Source: Pyrenula massariospora
Taxonomy: Eukaryota; Ascomycota; Eurotiomycetes; Pyrenulales; Pyrenulaceae
Direction of reading: 5' to 3'
NCBI GenBank assembly: GCA_021030905.1
Contig: JAGFMI010000003.1
Location: forward strand, 1,364,001 to 1,428,000
DNA: 64,000 nt
The notes under the pieces were generated by a model, which did not search any database, was not told the DNA's origin, and worked only from the letters and a program-made list of their open reading frames with translations. The position numbers and the translations under genes were made by a program. This document shows positions 1 through 11,759 of the stretch, in pieces (positions within the stretch are counted from its first letter, which is position 1; the number at the start of each line of letters is the position of its first letter).

Positions 1-809
1 TAAAATCAGGGGATAGATCAGAGTTGCTCAGGTCTAGTGGACTGGTTGAAACGAGTGACGCAGCATCCAACAAAGTGTACACCGGTGCGGCTCCGGGACC
101 CTTAGAAACCTCTCGCACCCTCTTACACCACGTTAATGGTGGTCGATGTCCGGTCATATTCGATTGGCCCGGATAAGCGAATAGCCGAGTCGGTGGTTTT
201 ACATGCTGCGCATCTTTCTCAAGATCCACCAGCCAACGCTCGACGTCTTCATCCTCCTCGAAGCATCTAGCTCCTCTTGTAGCAAGCTCCCTTATACCGA
301 CCAGGCTAGTATGAGCATCTCCATGGTATCCATACCAGAACCCGTCTTCATTATCACGGAAAGCATCAGCAACAAGCTTGATCCCTGCGGTTGCGTTTGC
401 GACGAAGACAACATCAAAATCGTCTGGATTTGCACGAAAGAATTGAAGCACCCTCAGTCGCGTGTCATCGACTCTCTTCGACGTTGCGAGGGAAGATTGT
501 GATGCAGAATGGGGGTTTCCATAGAGATTGCTCATCATCTCTTTCGAGAATTGCTCAATAAGCGACTTCGAATAGAGCGTGGTACCTGCATGATCGAGAT
601 ATGTTGTATCTAGGCAAAAGCTTTCGTAAGCAGCTAATCTAAGGATAGGATGCATAAGATTTACCTTTAAGGGCAGGGTATTCGTCCTTCCGTATGGAGT
701 CGATATTGTAAGCATATACGGCCTCTTCATTGAGTAGCACCTTGGTAGCATTGTCTGAATCTTGATCCATCTTCAAGCTCATGGTGGCCGCAAGCTCGGG
801 CTTAACCAT
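1..809 (-). CDS. hxB: Molybdenum cofactor sulfurase, N-terminal part (runs off the left edge)
   Basis: This enzyme is a PLP-dependent, NifS-like sulfurase that puts the terminal sulfur on the Mo cofactor of xanthine dehydrogenase and aldehyde oxidase. Exon 1 is 809-665 and exon 2 runs from 609 off the window; the intron 610-664 has GTAAAT...CTAG ends and keeps frame. Family signatures are visible in the minus-strand translation: YLDHAGTTLYSKS straight after the splice, VVFVANATAGIKLVADAF, SLVGIRELA, and FAYPGQSNMTGHRPPL followed by LLDAASLVSTSPLDLS. The PLP lysine and the C-terminal MOSC domain lie outside the window. In-frame ATGs occur at 809, 782 and 770; 809 is the longest and follows an in-frame stop, but 770 (MDQDSDNATK) may be the true start. 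The symbol follows the Aspergillus orthologue. Family call is firm; the start is uncertain. Confidence 0.9.
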
Positions 810-3800
810 GCCTTTCTATAGACTTCTTCACTCAGAGCTCCCATCTCATACAGCAGCAAACGCGGCTTTTGTATTACTCCGATAACGGAATTGTGACTTT
901 CGATAATTCCTTTGTACCGGTCGACTGGCTCCGGCCTATCATGGGAATCGCGTCACGGCAAGCTCAATATGGCGAATGCAACGAGGGATGCCCGAATAGG
1001 ATCGTTAATTGAGAGAATACGGTGGTGTCCCGGTGCAAAGGAAGACGGCGCCTCCCGGCAGGTCATGTCAAAATTTCAGAATCCGTGATCCTGAGTAAGA
1101 TCGATCTCACCACCGCCAAATCTAGCATAGCGCACTGAAAAAGGAGAACCCCGCAACCGCGGCGCCGGAGGGCGTACGGTGCCGACAGAACATACATTTC
1201 TTCTTCTGGTGGCCTCAACCTACTTGTGGCTCCTAGGAATTCCTCAACGCCACAAAAACTACACCGTGAAGCTCCAGACTAAGGCGAAAAGTTCCCAAAA
1301 CCGCCAACAGGCTGTGTCAAGATGACTTCGAGTTGGCCTTCTCTTCCCAAACGAACGGTCTTCCGACTACGTTTGAGCCCATATCGGCCCATTGCCATTG
1401 ACAACTAGATAATGAGAACTTGGTCGCTGATCTAGTCGATGCTCCATGAATGTGGAGCAGGTTCTCATGATTACTCCGTTGCTCATAGCTTCCCAAATCG
1501 TTCCCTGTTCAGCCACCCTCGGAAAAGACGGTCAATCTCCATTAGTTCAGCGTCATTCACTTCGCTTCATGCCAGCCACGTTTTCGGAGTAACAGATGAG
1601 GATATCCAAGGAAATGATGACCCCCGATATTCCGTACGTTGTGGAGTGCTAGATGGCATTAGCTTAGCCCTGCCCAGGACCTCAGCACGAGTGCTTCCTC
1701 GGGCAGTAGGTAGGTCCTTTTGATCCAACACCTCACACGCTGCTTTGCACGAGTCAATTCAAGCCATGGCTGTTCATTTAATCACCTCAGGAAGATTCTT
1801 TCCATCAGTCCGCTACATCCCTGTTCATCTCCCGGCGTTTACTTGCTTGATTATCTCCAGGACTCAACATCTTCCCCATGACGTGATATTTCCTTTTCTA
1901 AGTACTGCAACACGTTTAATTCTTTCCCAGCCTCGGTCCCTCTCCATCTTATCTAAGTGAACTTCGCAGCACCTCCAACGCCCGATATGCCCTCCGCTAT
2001 CACAAGATCAGGCAACTCCACCCATCTCATGAGCAGAGCTTGGGATACTTCAGCCGTGTTCATCGAGCCTGAAGGATATGGATACCCATGACGGAGCAAT
2101 AAATGCACCCTATTATCTGCTGACAGCCAAATATCAGATTTGGGGCGGGAAGCAGATCGACCGTCAAAGCCCAGACCTACGGTAAGAAATCCTTCAATGT
2201 CGAGAAGATTATTAATCTAATCCGGGTTCTTTTATTGGCGCATAAGCGATGATCTTGTCATACACTCCATTGGAGACTCTCCAAACGCCTGCAATACGAA
2301 TTCTAATCTCCAGCCGATGTGGAGACACGATAGACAATTCAAACGACGGAAGCACTCCCTCCCTCCATTTGAACTCTGCCGGGCTGATGCCTCGCAGAAC
2401 ATCTGCGCCGAGTCCCAAGACACCTGTGTGGCAGGAGACTGTGGAGTTAAGAACTACTCGGGCGTAGATCGCGAAATACGGATCATGCGCTAGCGGTATC
2501 AAAACCAGCCCTCGGAGGATGGTCCGACAAGCGATTCCTTGGACGAACGATTTAGGGAAGTGCATCAGTCCAGACTATTCGGCTCGTCCAAGTTTGGATA
2601 AGTAATGGTGGTTAGACTGGACACCCGGAACGGGAACGGTCCGATAAACTGATGATCGCCGTTGTTGAAGCTTAAACACTCTCATGTCGAAGACTCGCTC
2701 ATAACGCCGGCCTGGGGAACTCAGCTTGCTAGCCACCCTACGGTTTCATGAACTGGTCAGATAATCTTTCTTCTCCATTTCATTTTTGTTTCTCATATGT
2801 ACCATCCAACCCGATCCTCTATCTCTTTTTCGTGGCTGATCTTGGCGCGAAGTCACTGAATTATAAATTATTCATCAACAATCATAAGCGGATTGAATAA
2901 AACGTGATGGCTGCTTGGTGAGCTTGCAGAGTGGTGTGCAGCAAGATAATGCATGATAACTTTGTTTCGACTACCGAGCAACAAGTTTCTCCCTCCTGAC
3001 TATCATGCCGATCTATCCTACCACCTAGTTTTGATCCGCTCTTCATACCTTCTCTTCTAATCCTTCCGTGCAGCGTCATCTCATCTCTCCTTTTCCCGAA
3101 GTCTCATCCTAACCACGTTTCCTCTTACACCTTACCTAAACAGAAATGTAAAAAAAATCGTTCCCAACAAATCAACAAACCGAAGCCATTCAAGTGTGCC
3201 GTTCGCCCGGCGAAGCGATGAGCACCATATCAACAATCCTAGGAATACGGCTCGACCTACCCCAGACACACGCTAGCCCCCTCTCCTCCCCCTACGGCAT
3301 ACCATAACCGCCCAAACGCCCGCTAGTCCGTGCCGCTGTGCGTATCTATACTCCGTACACTAACCTCCTTAACTTATGCAGACTGCTATACACTTGTGAC
3401 CTAACTACGAAACCCCGCAGCGGACTTGTCCTCAAGGGAAAGTGCAAGGCAGACTCCGGCTACTTCCCCCGCCGTTGCCAAGAGGACGAGCGTGGATACC
3501 ATTCCCCAGCTCCGGAGACGAGCAACTTCTCAGTTGCGTCCCAGTCGAAGCCTCTACTTATCATGATGTCGGGGAGGGATACCTTGCCAGTGTACAGCAA
3601 CCGACTGCCTTCTGTAGATCTTCTTTGGGAGTTGAGGGGAAGAGGCTGGGGAACGAATATTCCTGCGCGGAGAGAGCTTGGCGGGTTTTGAATACGGAGA
3701 ACACAGGAGTGGGTTTATGACGAGATAGGTCCGGGAGGAAGGGGGAGGATTACTTTCTTTCACCAGTATCCTCTGCACTAGGCAATTGTGCCTTATCTAG

Positions 3801-4387
3801 GCACCATCATGTCGATTTGAACAGCACGCGCGTTATTCCCCCCCTTCTTTCTCCTTCTCAGTTCAAATTCGGCGCAAAGTCTACCCCAGCCTACCAATCC
3901 GCAGCGAAGAACTCGCGATAAATTTCAATTTCGTTAAACACTCTTATTGTTAAGTCGCCTTACCTGAGCATGCTCAGCTATGAACTTTTAGTCCTATTAT
4001 CATTATCTCGATATCTCATCATAGTCGCACGTGCGTGTGTTCGGTGCGACTATCTCATCGCAGTAGATGAGAGGTGTGAGAAATCTTCGGATCAAAGCGA
4101 GCTTGCAAAGTGATTAAAGGATATGCAGATAGCCGCACTGACCCCCAAGGAAGTTTACTTCGAAACTACATCTTCTATTGATATATCTTCTCATTGGCAA
4201 ACTACATATATCCAGACCTCTGTAAATGGCTGCATTCCAGAGAACGCTGGAGAAATTGCCACATCCACGTGCTTGAATATCAACACATAATGAAATTTTT
4301 GAATACAAGAAAATTCGTCATCCGAGGTCTCTCGGTTCTTCTTGGATATTCTTCAACGCGTGACTCCCCCGGCACCCAACACGGAAA
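810..4387. other. Long intergenic region, no supported gene
   Basis: About 3.6 kb lies between the sulfurase start and the 3' end of the MARVEL-like gene. Only short open frames occur (for example 2212-2565 on the minus strand, 117 codons, and 3338-3691 on the plus strand), with no recognisable domain and no convincing splice partners. The one structured element I see is a perfect 10-bp inverted repeat near 4021-4053. Confidence 0.6.
4021..4053. repeat. Perfect 10-bp inverted repeat (hairpin)
   Basis: ATAGTCGCAC at 4021-4030 is the exact reverse complement of GTGCGACTAT at 4044-4053, with a 13-nt loop. It lies about 330 bp beyond the 3' end of the minus-strand gene ending at 4388. It could be a remnant of a small element or simply a hairpin; the sequence does not decide. 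Confidence 0.6.
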
Positions 4388-5063
4388 CTATACATAGTAT
4401 TGCCTCCGGCTGCTGCTGTGCCTTCTCGAACCGCTGTGGCTCCTCCTGCTCCCATGACGGCCGGAATGTGACCTCCTCACCCTCGTCTCCCGAACGACCG
4501 TCTCTCTGCGCTCATGTCTATGCAGCAGCAGCGCCAACAAGAATGATGTGAAGAAGAAGATAGTATTCATAATCCCAAACGCCCAGCTTGCCTTGAGCAT
4601 TGCGCAGTTTTTATTGATATTCGCCGCCCAATGGTCGCCGTTAGCATACCCGATTTCTCCAAATGGCCCGAGCGACACAAAAACGGAGCCACTCGTAAAG
4701 TTGGAGCAGTTGGCATTGGCGATCCCGCGAAGCTCGTAGTCGGCTGCGATGAAGGCGCCGACGAAGCAGAGGTCGATGAAGGCGACGAAGACGGCGCTGC
4801 GGCGGACACTGGACATGCGGAAGAGGGTCACGATGGCCCAGGCGCAGGCGAGAATGGATACGATGAAGAGGGTAAGGATGGAGGCTGGGGTGAGAACTCG
4901 AGAATCCTGGAAGCCATTGACAAACCAGGCCTGGGAAATAACCATCAGCGACATTCTTCAAGAAATGCGAGAAAGTGAGATCGCTTACCAGCATGCCAAT
5001 CACCGGGATCAAGGTGATGATTTCGGCCAGCCTGACCAGGCGGAAGAGGAGACCACCGAGCAT
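4388..5063 (-). CDS. Four-TM MARVEL-like membrane protein with Ser/Arg/His-rich tail
   Basis: Two exons, 5063-4989 and 4930-4388, are separated by a 58-bp intron (GTAAGC...CCCAG) and give 205 residues. Four hydrophobic segments are evident: about residues 5-30 (LLFRLVRLAEIITLIPVIG, continued across the splice as AWFV), 43-62 (ILTLFIVSILACAWAIVTLF), 70-90 (AVFVAFIDLCFVGAFIAADY) and about 135-160 (SWAFGIMNTIFFFTSFLLALLL). The loop between TM3 and TM4 has two cysteines and an N-F-T sequon. The last 40 residues are a basic tail rich in R, S and H that ends in YYV and should be cytosolic. Topology and size fit fungal MARVEL-domain proteins of unknown function; I do not recognise a specific orthologue. 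Confidence 0.8.
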
Positions 5064-5980
5064 CTTGGCTATTGGCTTTAAGAGGTGTCGGTATGAGCTT
5101 CGAGAGAATGCGATCTGAAAAGAGGGTATGAAAAGAGCGCGATGTCGGTCTAGGTCAGTTGAAAGACCAGCGCCTTCAATCCAAGGTTGCGGTTATGTAG
5201 GCAGCCGTGGAACAATGGTGGGTCACTTAAGCTAAAGTAGGTGATCGCGGTGAACAGTGGGGCTGGAGTCGACTGGAGGCGTGGTGTTTATTTTTATCTG
5301 CGACGCAGAACAATTGGCGATGATTTTGCCAGATGAAGACGACTATCGACGGGGAAAGGAGTGAAGCAAAGGGATGAAGTGTCCGAAATAATGGACGACG
5401 AATGACGGGAGCATTTAAGTGGGAGGTGCAGCGAGAAGTGTTCTCTTTGGTGGAGGGGCTGGGATGGAGAGCTGGGCGGCGGCGGAGGAAAATCGAGGGG
5501 CCGGGCAGCGGCGATAAGACTGGCGTTCGTCATCAAAACCACCGAAGTCTCTAAACGGCCGCCCGGCTGTCCTTTCCCCCACTAAACCTATCCCTCGCTG
5601 CTTATCCGTTGCGCTAGCAACTGCTTTATGCCAACAATCGCCCCGGTCGTGTCCAAGATCATGGAACCAACGTGCATGAGGGACGGCATCCTTTGGTCAG
5701 ATTCCAAGAATTCGTGCTGAGATTCTTCCGTACAGATGATCTGCAGTTAACCTACAGTGCTTCTAGAAGGTTTGATCATCGGGCTCACTACGAGGCGTTC
5801 TGATCAAGGGAGCTTGCGAAGTCGATTGTAGAAGGTATCGACAGAGGCACATGGCAAGATCAGGCTTCGCGGAGAATTACTTGATTTGACGGCCATAGAT
5901 CTCGGAAGCTACCGAAAGCTAATCGTAGAGCTAAGTGCAGTATTCATGCTAGCCAGACCGTACCACGTCCCATCGTTCCT
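5064..5980. other. Intergenic region
   Basis: This is upstream sequence of the minus-strand MARVEL-like gene and downstream sequence of the minus-strand sugar transporter. A short open frame at 5294-5542 (minus) is low-complexity and Pro/Ser-rich and looks like promoter or leader DNA. I see nothing else. Confidence 0.5.
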
Positions 5981-7865
5981 TCAAATGTTCGCTTCTTTCT
6001 GCGCCGCTTCCGCCGCGTGTTTCTCATCTATCGCATCAATGTCTTTCTCCCGACTTCCCTCGGATCCACCATGAATCATTCGATCCAGGCCAAGTTCTTT
6101 GTTGATGTCGGCCATGCGCTGGGCGTCTTCGGCAGCGACACTCGAGGAGCCGAAAATGATGTCCATTTCCTCCAGTGTAAGTTGCTTGGTCTCCGGACAG
6201 TAGAACCAGATGAACCCGGCTCCTAGGAAGATCATCATTCCAAAGAAAATAAAGGTGCCGTATGTCATGCCGGTGATCATGTCCGGAGTCACTTGACCTA
6301 CGATAAAGTTGTTCATCCTAAGGTAAACATGTATGGTTAGCATTTACTATAGTGAGATTTGGCTTTTCATCTCTTACCAATTACTCGACGCGCCGAGTGC
6401 AATACCATACGGACGTGCGGACAATGGCCAGACCTCAGCTACCAAAATCCACGCGCAGGGGCCCCAACTCCATCCGAAATGGATAACAAACAACCAAATC
6501 ATTGCGATAGCCCCCCATCCGGCCGCCTTATGCGCCGGCCAGTCGTCTTGGCAAGTGGCGAATATCCCAGCCACGGTAAAATGGCAAAGTGCCATAGCGA
6601 CAGCCCCTACGGCAAGTACAGGCTTTCGTCCAACTCTGTCGATATAAAGTAGAGTTGGAAATGTCGCGACAAACATCACGATGCCGACGACTCCAGTGGC
6701 GAGAAGATTTGTGGTGTTGGAATTTTGGCCAAGAGATTTAAAAATAGACGGAGCATAATATAAAATCGCGTTAATTCCAGTCCACTGCTGGAAAAACATA
6801 GTCACTGTAGCAACGGTTACCCTTCGAAACATTGGCATCGTCTTGAATAGCGAGGCGATAGACACAAATTGAAGCTTGATCGTGTTCATCGGCGTCAGCG
6901 CTGAGAGGTGGGGAAATTTCGCGGCTGCAGTCCTCTTCTCGAACTCTGATTGCGCCTTAATTTCAAGATATTCCAGCTCAATGATTTCGCTTCCAACGTC
7001 AGCACCTCGGAGCTTAGCCAACGTTTGACGAGCCTCGTCCTCCCGACCATGATGTGCCAGCCATCTCGGCGTGAACGGCATAAAGATCATGCCCGTGATA
7101 AGAATGAGCGCTGGGAAGAGTTGGAGGCAGAGAGGCACAAGCCACGACGCTTCGGACTGCCCAGAACCAGTACCGCCGATATAATTCTGCGTTCTTTGTC
7201 AGCATGGTCCATACCGCTAGATTGCTTTCTTTCCTACCGTTCCATAATCGATCCAGAAGGACACCAAAATCCCAAATTCTATTGCAAGTTGCTGCAAACT
7301 CACCAGCATACCTCGAACTTCAGGCGGAGCGCATTCGGATACATACATTGGAATGATCTATGTCGAAATGAGATTGAGGCCAATCATCACAGAGGAATCT
7401 AACGCTTACCATCGACAGAGAGCCGACTCCCATACCTGTGACAAAACGACCACCTAAGATCGAATTGTGGCCGCCGGCAGTTGCCGTGCATTGAACAATC
7501 ACTCCAATGATGAAGATGCCGGTGTTTACGATAACGGCGTACCTCCGGCTAATGATCTCAGAAAGGAATCCTGAATACAATGTGCCGACCCAAGCACCGA
7601 GCTCGAGAATAGAGGTAAGCCAACCCTTCTTAGTCCCATCTGTGATGTAGTCGCCCATGTGGTTTCCAAAGGACGTCATGGTTAATAGACCAGAAAAGAC
7701 ACCTTGATTGTATCCATAGAGAAGCCCGCCGATGCACGCAAAGCATGCAATCCCAAAGACGCGAATGTTTCGCACCAAGGCTGCAGGACCGGCATTTCCA
7801 GCAAGTTCGAGACGATGCTGCAAAGCAGCACTGTCGAATTGAGATGGTCCCGCTGAGACGACCAT
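5981..7865 (-). CDS. MFS sugar porter (hexose/monosaccharide transporter type)
   Basis: Four exons (7865-7410, 7357-7238, 7186-6378, 6317-5981) with 51-61 bp introns and canonical splice ends give 573 residues. Sugar-porter signatures are all present: GGLLYGYNQGVFSG in TM1, GRFVTGMGVGSLSM in TM4, PMYVSECAPPEVRG just after it, FTPRWL with a following charged stretch in the central loop, FFQQWTGINAILYYAPSIF in TM7, DRVGRKP between TM8 and TM9, and PETKQLTLEEMD after TM12. The protein should sit in the plasma membrane and move a sugar, probably with protons; the substrate cannot be read from sequence. The ATG at 7865 is the first in the frame (an upstream GTG at 7910 is not a fungal start). Confidence 0.92.
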
Positions 7866-9181
7866 GGTGAGGGAAATTGCGCCTTTGGAATGAAGCTCGA
7901 GGTCACCCACGCGGGAAGAAACAAAGCGGCGGACAAATCTTCATCTCCAGGGACCAGCAACGTGGCTCGTTTTATATCCCACCAGGAATTGCAGCGAGAT
8001 CTACGAGAGCTGCATGCGGATGAGCAATCGGATAAACGGCCGGCTAAAGCATCGGTTTGGTTGCCCACTGCCCGTGTATGTCTTTGGTAGATTGCACGTG
8101 AGCCTCAGGGATACGATCCACCAAACGCCTTTGGTTGGACTGATCAAGCAGTGAGATCCTACCCTCCCAGTCTTTAGACGGCAGGGATACCTGGAACATC
8201 GATGGCGAAGTCTTTGATTGGACCCAGCGACGGGACAGTTGATCCATTTTGTCGTGAAAAATAACAGAGATTTGCTAGAAAGAAGCCATTTTCCTGACGT
8301 TGGCCAAATATTGATATTTTAATCCTTTGGGATCAAAGATTGATTGCAATCAAGCATCCATGGTGTGCTTAAGTCGTACCCAGCTAGTCTACCTGAGGTT
8401 TGAGGATGGATGGTGCTCTCCACAAGCGATCCACCTGCAGCGGAGGCTTTTAGCCTAAAAGCTATGTGGAGAATTGCCGTTAGGCCGCACCCTAGGGTAC
8501 CTAGCCTGCTCGACGGAAGGCTGCTTAGAATGGTGCTTGACATAAAGCTGAAGTTCCTCCATCCATGGTAGCCTTCTGAAATCAAGAATATGCTGGATAA
8601 TGACGCGTGAGCGGGAGTGGATGAGCATTCGTAAGGTTGGCAATGTCACCAGCAAAGATTCCTATGCAATTATGATTAGGCAGGTATCCCGAGACTCTCA
8701 GCCTTGGCGGAACGGTTCCGCCACCTACCACGTCGACGTAGCTGGCGGCTTTGGCAAGGCTGAGCACACTGAAGCTTTTTGCTTCAAGATATTATTGCAC
8801 TCAGTTCCTCTTTGGCGCGATCGCTCTCTTGCAAATTCTGGGGAAACAGTCTCACAGCCTCTTTCCTCGACCTGAAATGGCATATATTTCATTATGAGGA
8901 CCGCCGCTCTTAACACGTGTGTCGTACAGGCCTAGTTATTCACAAATTCTGACATCAGCTTCAGAGGAGCAGCATAGACAGACCACTACCAGTCCAACCT
9001 CATAACTGATGCAATTTGATCCCATCGGAGCTTTCAAGACTGATCTTTTCTTTGACCGGGGTTTCAAGCATCTTCTTTGATCCGCTCGGTTTCATTGCTT
9101 GTTTCATTCGTTTGTCTTCCCTTTCCGGGGCTCCGAGGGAGCCTGACATCCCTACTCCTACAAGCACTTCCCAAGGGTGCA
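7866..9181. other. Divergent promoter region between transporter and PAP2 phosphatase
   Basis: About 1.3 kb separates two divergently transcribed genes. Short frames on both strands have no domain-like content. No repeat or RNA gene is seen. Confidence 0.5.
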
Positions 9182-10252
9182 ATGCACCGCGATATTGAAC
9201 CACAGGACCCTTTTCGCGGTGGTCAGAAGTCAACTTTGACGCGACTGGCGACCAACGCTGCAGATTATGTGTTGATTGTGTACGTACTAGAACTCTGCCC
9301 TTCCGTTGCTCGCCGCCTAACAACTGACTGCAGGGCAACATTCATAGTATACGAACTGATCGACCACTTTGTTGAACCCTTTCACCAGCACTTCTCCTTA
9401 CGAAACCGAGATCTTCAATATCCATTCGCCACACATCAACGCATACCGTTTACAGCAGCCCTCGTCATCGCTGTACTAGTCCCAATCTTAATTATCACTT
9501 TTCTAACGCTAGGAATCGGCGGGATCTCTCGCCTCCAGCGCTCTAGTCCAAGCTCTATAACATTCCAGGTCCGCCTACACGAGTTCAATAATGCCATCCG
9601 CGGCATCCTCAGTTCAGAAGCGCTTGCCTTCCTGGTCACGGTGATATTCAAAAAAGCATGCGGCAAGCCCAGACCAGATCTCATAGATCGATGCCAACCC
9701 CAAGATATAAGCGATGATCCACCAATCTATGGGCTAGCTTCAATCGACATCTGCACACAGAAAGATCAGGGTATCCTTCAGGATGGATTTCAGAGTTTCC
9801 CAAGCGGACACAGCAGCGGTGCGTCCCTTTGTAGTGACAGCCGGCACTATACTAACATCTCTCTAGCCTCCTTCGCCGGTCTCTTCTTCCTCGCCCTCTA
9901 CCTTTCCTTAAAACTCCAGCCCCTCTCTCCGACGCATGGAATGTCATTCTGGCGTGCGCTCGTCTGCGTGACCCCTATCCTGGCGGCATCTCTCATCGCA
10001 CTCTCCCGGATCATGGATGCCCGACACCATCCCTTCGATGTGTTGTTTGGTAGCTCCCTTGGAATACTCACCTCAGTTGTGGCTTGGAGGATGTATTTCC
10101 CTCGCGGTTCTCTGCGGGGGGATGGGTACGGGGAGCTAAGAGATGGGAATGGGGATGAGGATTTGCGGGATATGGCTAGGGCGGAGAGAGGGAGGCAGAA
10201 GAGTCCGGACATAAGAGCAGGATCAAGTGAAAGGAGTAGGTCGCAATTATAG
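9182..10252 (+). CDS. PAP2-superfamily lipid phosphate phosphatase (DPP1/LPP1-like)
   Basis: Exons 9182-9279, 9334-9818 and 9867-10252 encode 322 residues. The family removes phosphate from phosphatidate or diacylglycerol pyrophosphate at membranes. All three phosphatase motifs are intact: KACGKPRP (K-x6-RP), PSGHSS (SGH, formed across the second splice) and SRIMDARHHPFD (SR-x5-H-x3-D). Hydrophobic helices include VLIVATFIVYELI, AALVIAVLVPILIITFLTLG, SFAGLFFLALYLSL and a C-terminal pair. Both introns (54 and 48 bp) are multiples of three without stops, so the unspliced DNA reads as one open frame; splicing is supported by GTACGT...CTGCAG and GTGCGT...CTCTAG ends, a branch-like ACTAAC, and repair of the SGH block. 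The first ATG, at 9182, is the start; the frame upstream opens only with TTG. Confidence 0.9.
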   Translation: MHRDIEPQDPFRGGQKSTLTRLATNAADYVLIVYVLELCPSVARRLTTDCRATFIVYELIDHFVEPFHQHFSLRNRDLQYPFATHQRIPFTAALVIAVLVPILIITFLTLGIGGISRLQRSSPSSITFQVRLHEFNNAIRGILSSEALAFLVTVIFKKACGKPRPDLIDRCQPQDISDDPPIYGLASIDICTQKDQGILQDGFQSFPSGHSSGASLCSDSRHYTNISLASFAGLFFLALYLSLKLQPLSPTHGMSFWRALVCVTPILAASLIALSRIMDARHHPFDVLFGSSLGILTSVVAWRMYFPRGSLRGDGYGELRDGNGDEDLRDMARAERGRQKSPDIRAGSSERSRSQL

Positions 10253-10805
10253 CACTCGACATATTGGATGTATCATTGGTGTGCATCGCTGTGATTGATG
10301 GCATAGCCTTCGGCGTTTCAAGACCTTAAGCTGTCAAAACATAGTGATTTCAATACTACTAGATGTATAGAATGGATATTCGGCTTAGCATGATTGTCAT
10401 GTGTGAGACATGGTGCTAAGTGTTGGTGTTCGGCCACCAATCCTGACGAGATTCTACGTTTACTAGGTTGAAGTCAAGCCGGATATGAGCGACTCTTTCA
10501 CAAGATATTCATGGATTTCTAAGGAAGTTAAAAATCTCCACGAGTCTGTCGATGGCTTAGAGCCTGACGAAATACAATTACTAGGGCCGCCAGATCCGAT
10601 CCTGAACTTAGCGACAGCCAGTATCTACCGTTGGAGAAGCGTCTTGTCTTGTCCCTTCTCAGAAATAGACCAGAAATCTTCATGCCTATCATGAGACCAC
10701 AGCATCCAGACTGTTCACCATTGTAGCATTGCCAACTTGTTTATTCGAGGGACTCGTGAACGAGAAATCGGTCGCGACGACCTTTTCTGCTCATCTTTCG
10801 TTGAC
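10253..10805. other. Intergenic region between convergent genes
   Basis: Spacer between two gene 3' ends. An open frame at 10485-10694 (plus, 69 codons) lacks recognisable content. Nothing else is seen. Confidence 0.5.
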
Positions 10806-11759
10806 TCAGTCTTGAGCGAGCTTCTTCATGACGGCCTCCAAACCCTCCTTGGCTTCCTTGATGTTTCGCTTCTCCGCCTTGAGACTCTCGTTCTCCTTTT
10901 CTAAGCTCCGGGTCTTCCAGATCAGAGCTGAGTTCTCGAGCTTCAAGTCCTTGTTTTCCTCCTCTAAATTGCTGATTCTAGCGTTCCCTTTGCGAAGCTC
11001 ATAGACCTGCATCTCAAGACTCAGCATTTTTTGCTTGTCGGGTCCATCTACTTGATAGTGAACATCCTTGTTGACCTCTGTTTCTTGACGTTGACGAGCC
11101 GACTCATCTCCACAAGATATCTTTCCTGCTCCAGCGACGTGTCCAGGCTCCTCACGCTTGTTCGAGGACGTAGTTTTCTCTGGTGCCTTCGCCGCCTCGA
11201 CGAGTTTCGTGTTAGCCTTTGTGAGCTCCTGTACCTCGGCTTTAATTAATTCAAGTATCATGACACGTGGATTGACTTTTCGCGTAAGACCTGTCATCTC
11301 CTGCTTCTCGCTCTTTAAAGTTTTGGCATGAAGTTGATCCTTCTTCTTCAGCTCAGCTTCACGTGCTTCCGACAGACTCTCTTGCAAATCTTCGAACTTT
11401 TCCAGGAATATCTTCTCCTCATCCCGCTTTTGATTCAAACGGTCCGTAATTCGATCATTGAAAGCACGAAGTTCCTGGATGATACCTTTGCAAGCCTGCT
11501 CCGATGCCTTCAAGTGCTCGCGAGTTTCCCACCCGAGTTGCTCGAGAATCTCGCTTGGCTCATTGCATTCAGAATTAGTCGAAACTGTGGATTCAATGTT
11601 CTCGTTGTCATCCTCAAACATGTTGTCTTTTGACGAGGATTCTGGGTCGACCTTGGGCTTCTTGTTTAGAGGTTCGCTTCTAGTCGCCTTTTTCCTGGCG
11701 ATAGACCAAGGAGCTGGCCCTGCAGTAGACTTTCTAGGGTTTTGTTTGACGTTCGCCAT
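10806..11759 (-). CDS. Coiled-coil protein, uncharacterised (family member A)
   Basis: A single exon of 317 residues. The N-terminus (about 1-60) is basic and disordered, with an acidic patch (NMFEDDNENIEST). From about residue 75 to the end, heptad-rich helix dominates (Glu/Lys/Leu with Asn), interrupted near residues 190-225 by a polar linker. The C-terminal ENESLKAEKRNIKEAKEGLE and a short tail resemble the ends of the coiled-coil proteins at 46422-48140 and 48608-49237. The acidic patch aligns with KDYLFGDDALNWDTES in the 46422-48140 protein. No catalytic domain or membrane segment is present. A nuclear or cytoskeletal scaffold role is only a guess. ATG 11759 is the first in frame; the codon before it is GTG. 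Confidence 0.75.
   Translation of the reverse strand: MANVKQNPRKSTAGPAPWSIARKKATRSEPLNKKPKVDPESSSKDNMFEDDNENIESTVSTNSECNEPSEILEQLGWETREHLKASEQACKGIIQELRAFNDRITDRLNQKRDEEKIFLEKFEDLQESLSEAREAELKKKDQLHAKTLKSEKQEMTGLTRKVNPRVMILELIKAEVQELTKANTKLVEAAKAPEKTTSSNKREEPGHVAGAGKISCGDESARQRQETEVNKDVHYQVDGPDKQKMLSLEMQVYELRKGNARISNLEEENKDLKLENSALIWKTRSLEKENESLKAEKRNIKEAKEGLEAVMKKLAQD

Noticed and set aside
2212-2565. 117-codon minus-strand open frame
   Set aside because: No recognisable domain, signal or splice partner, and it lies in a region with competing frames on both strands.
3338-3720. Two overlapping plus-strand frames
   Set aside because: They overlap each other and a minus-strand frame, with composition typical of non-coding GC-rich DNA.
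7682-8068. 128-codon minus-strand frame at the transporter 5' end
   Set aside because: It overlaps exon 1 of the sugar transporter in another frame and has no independent support.
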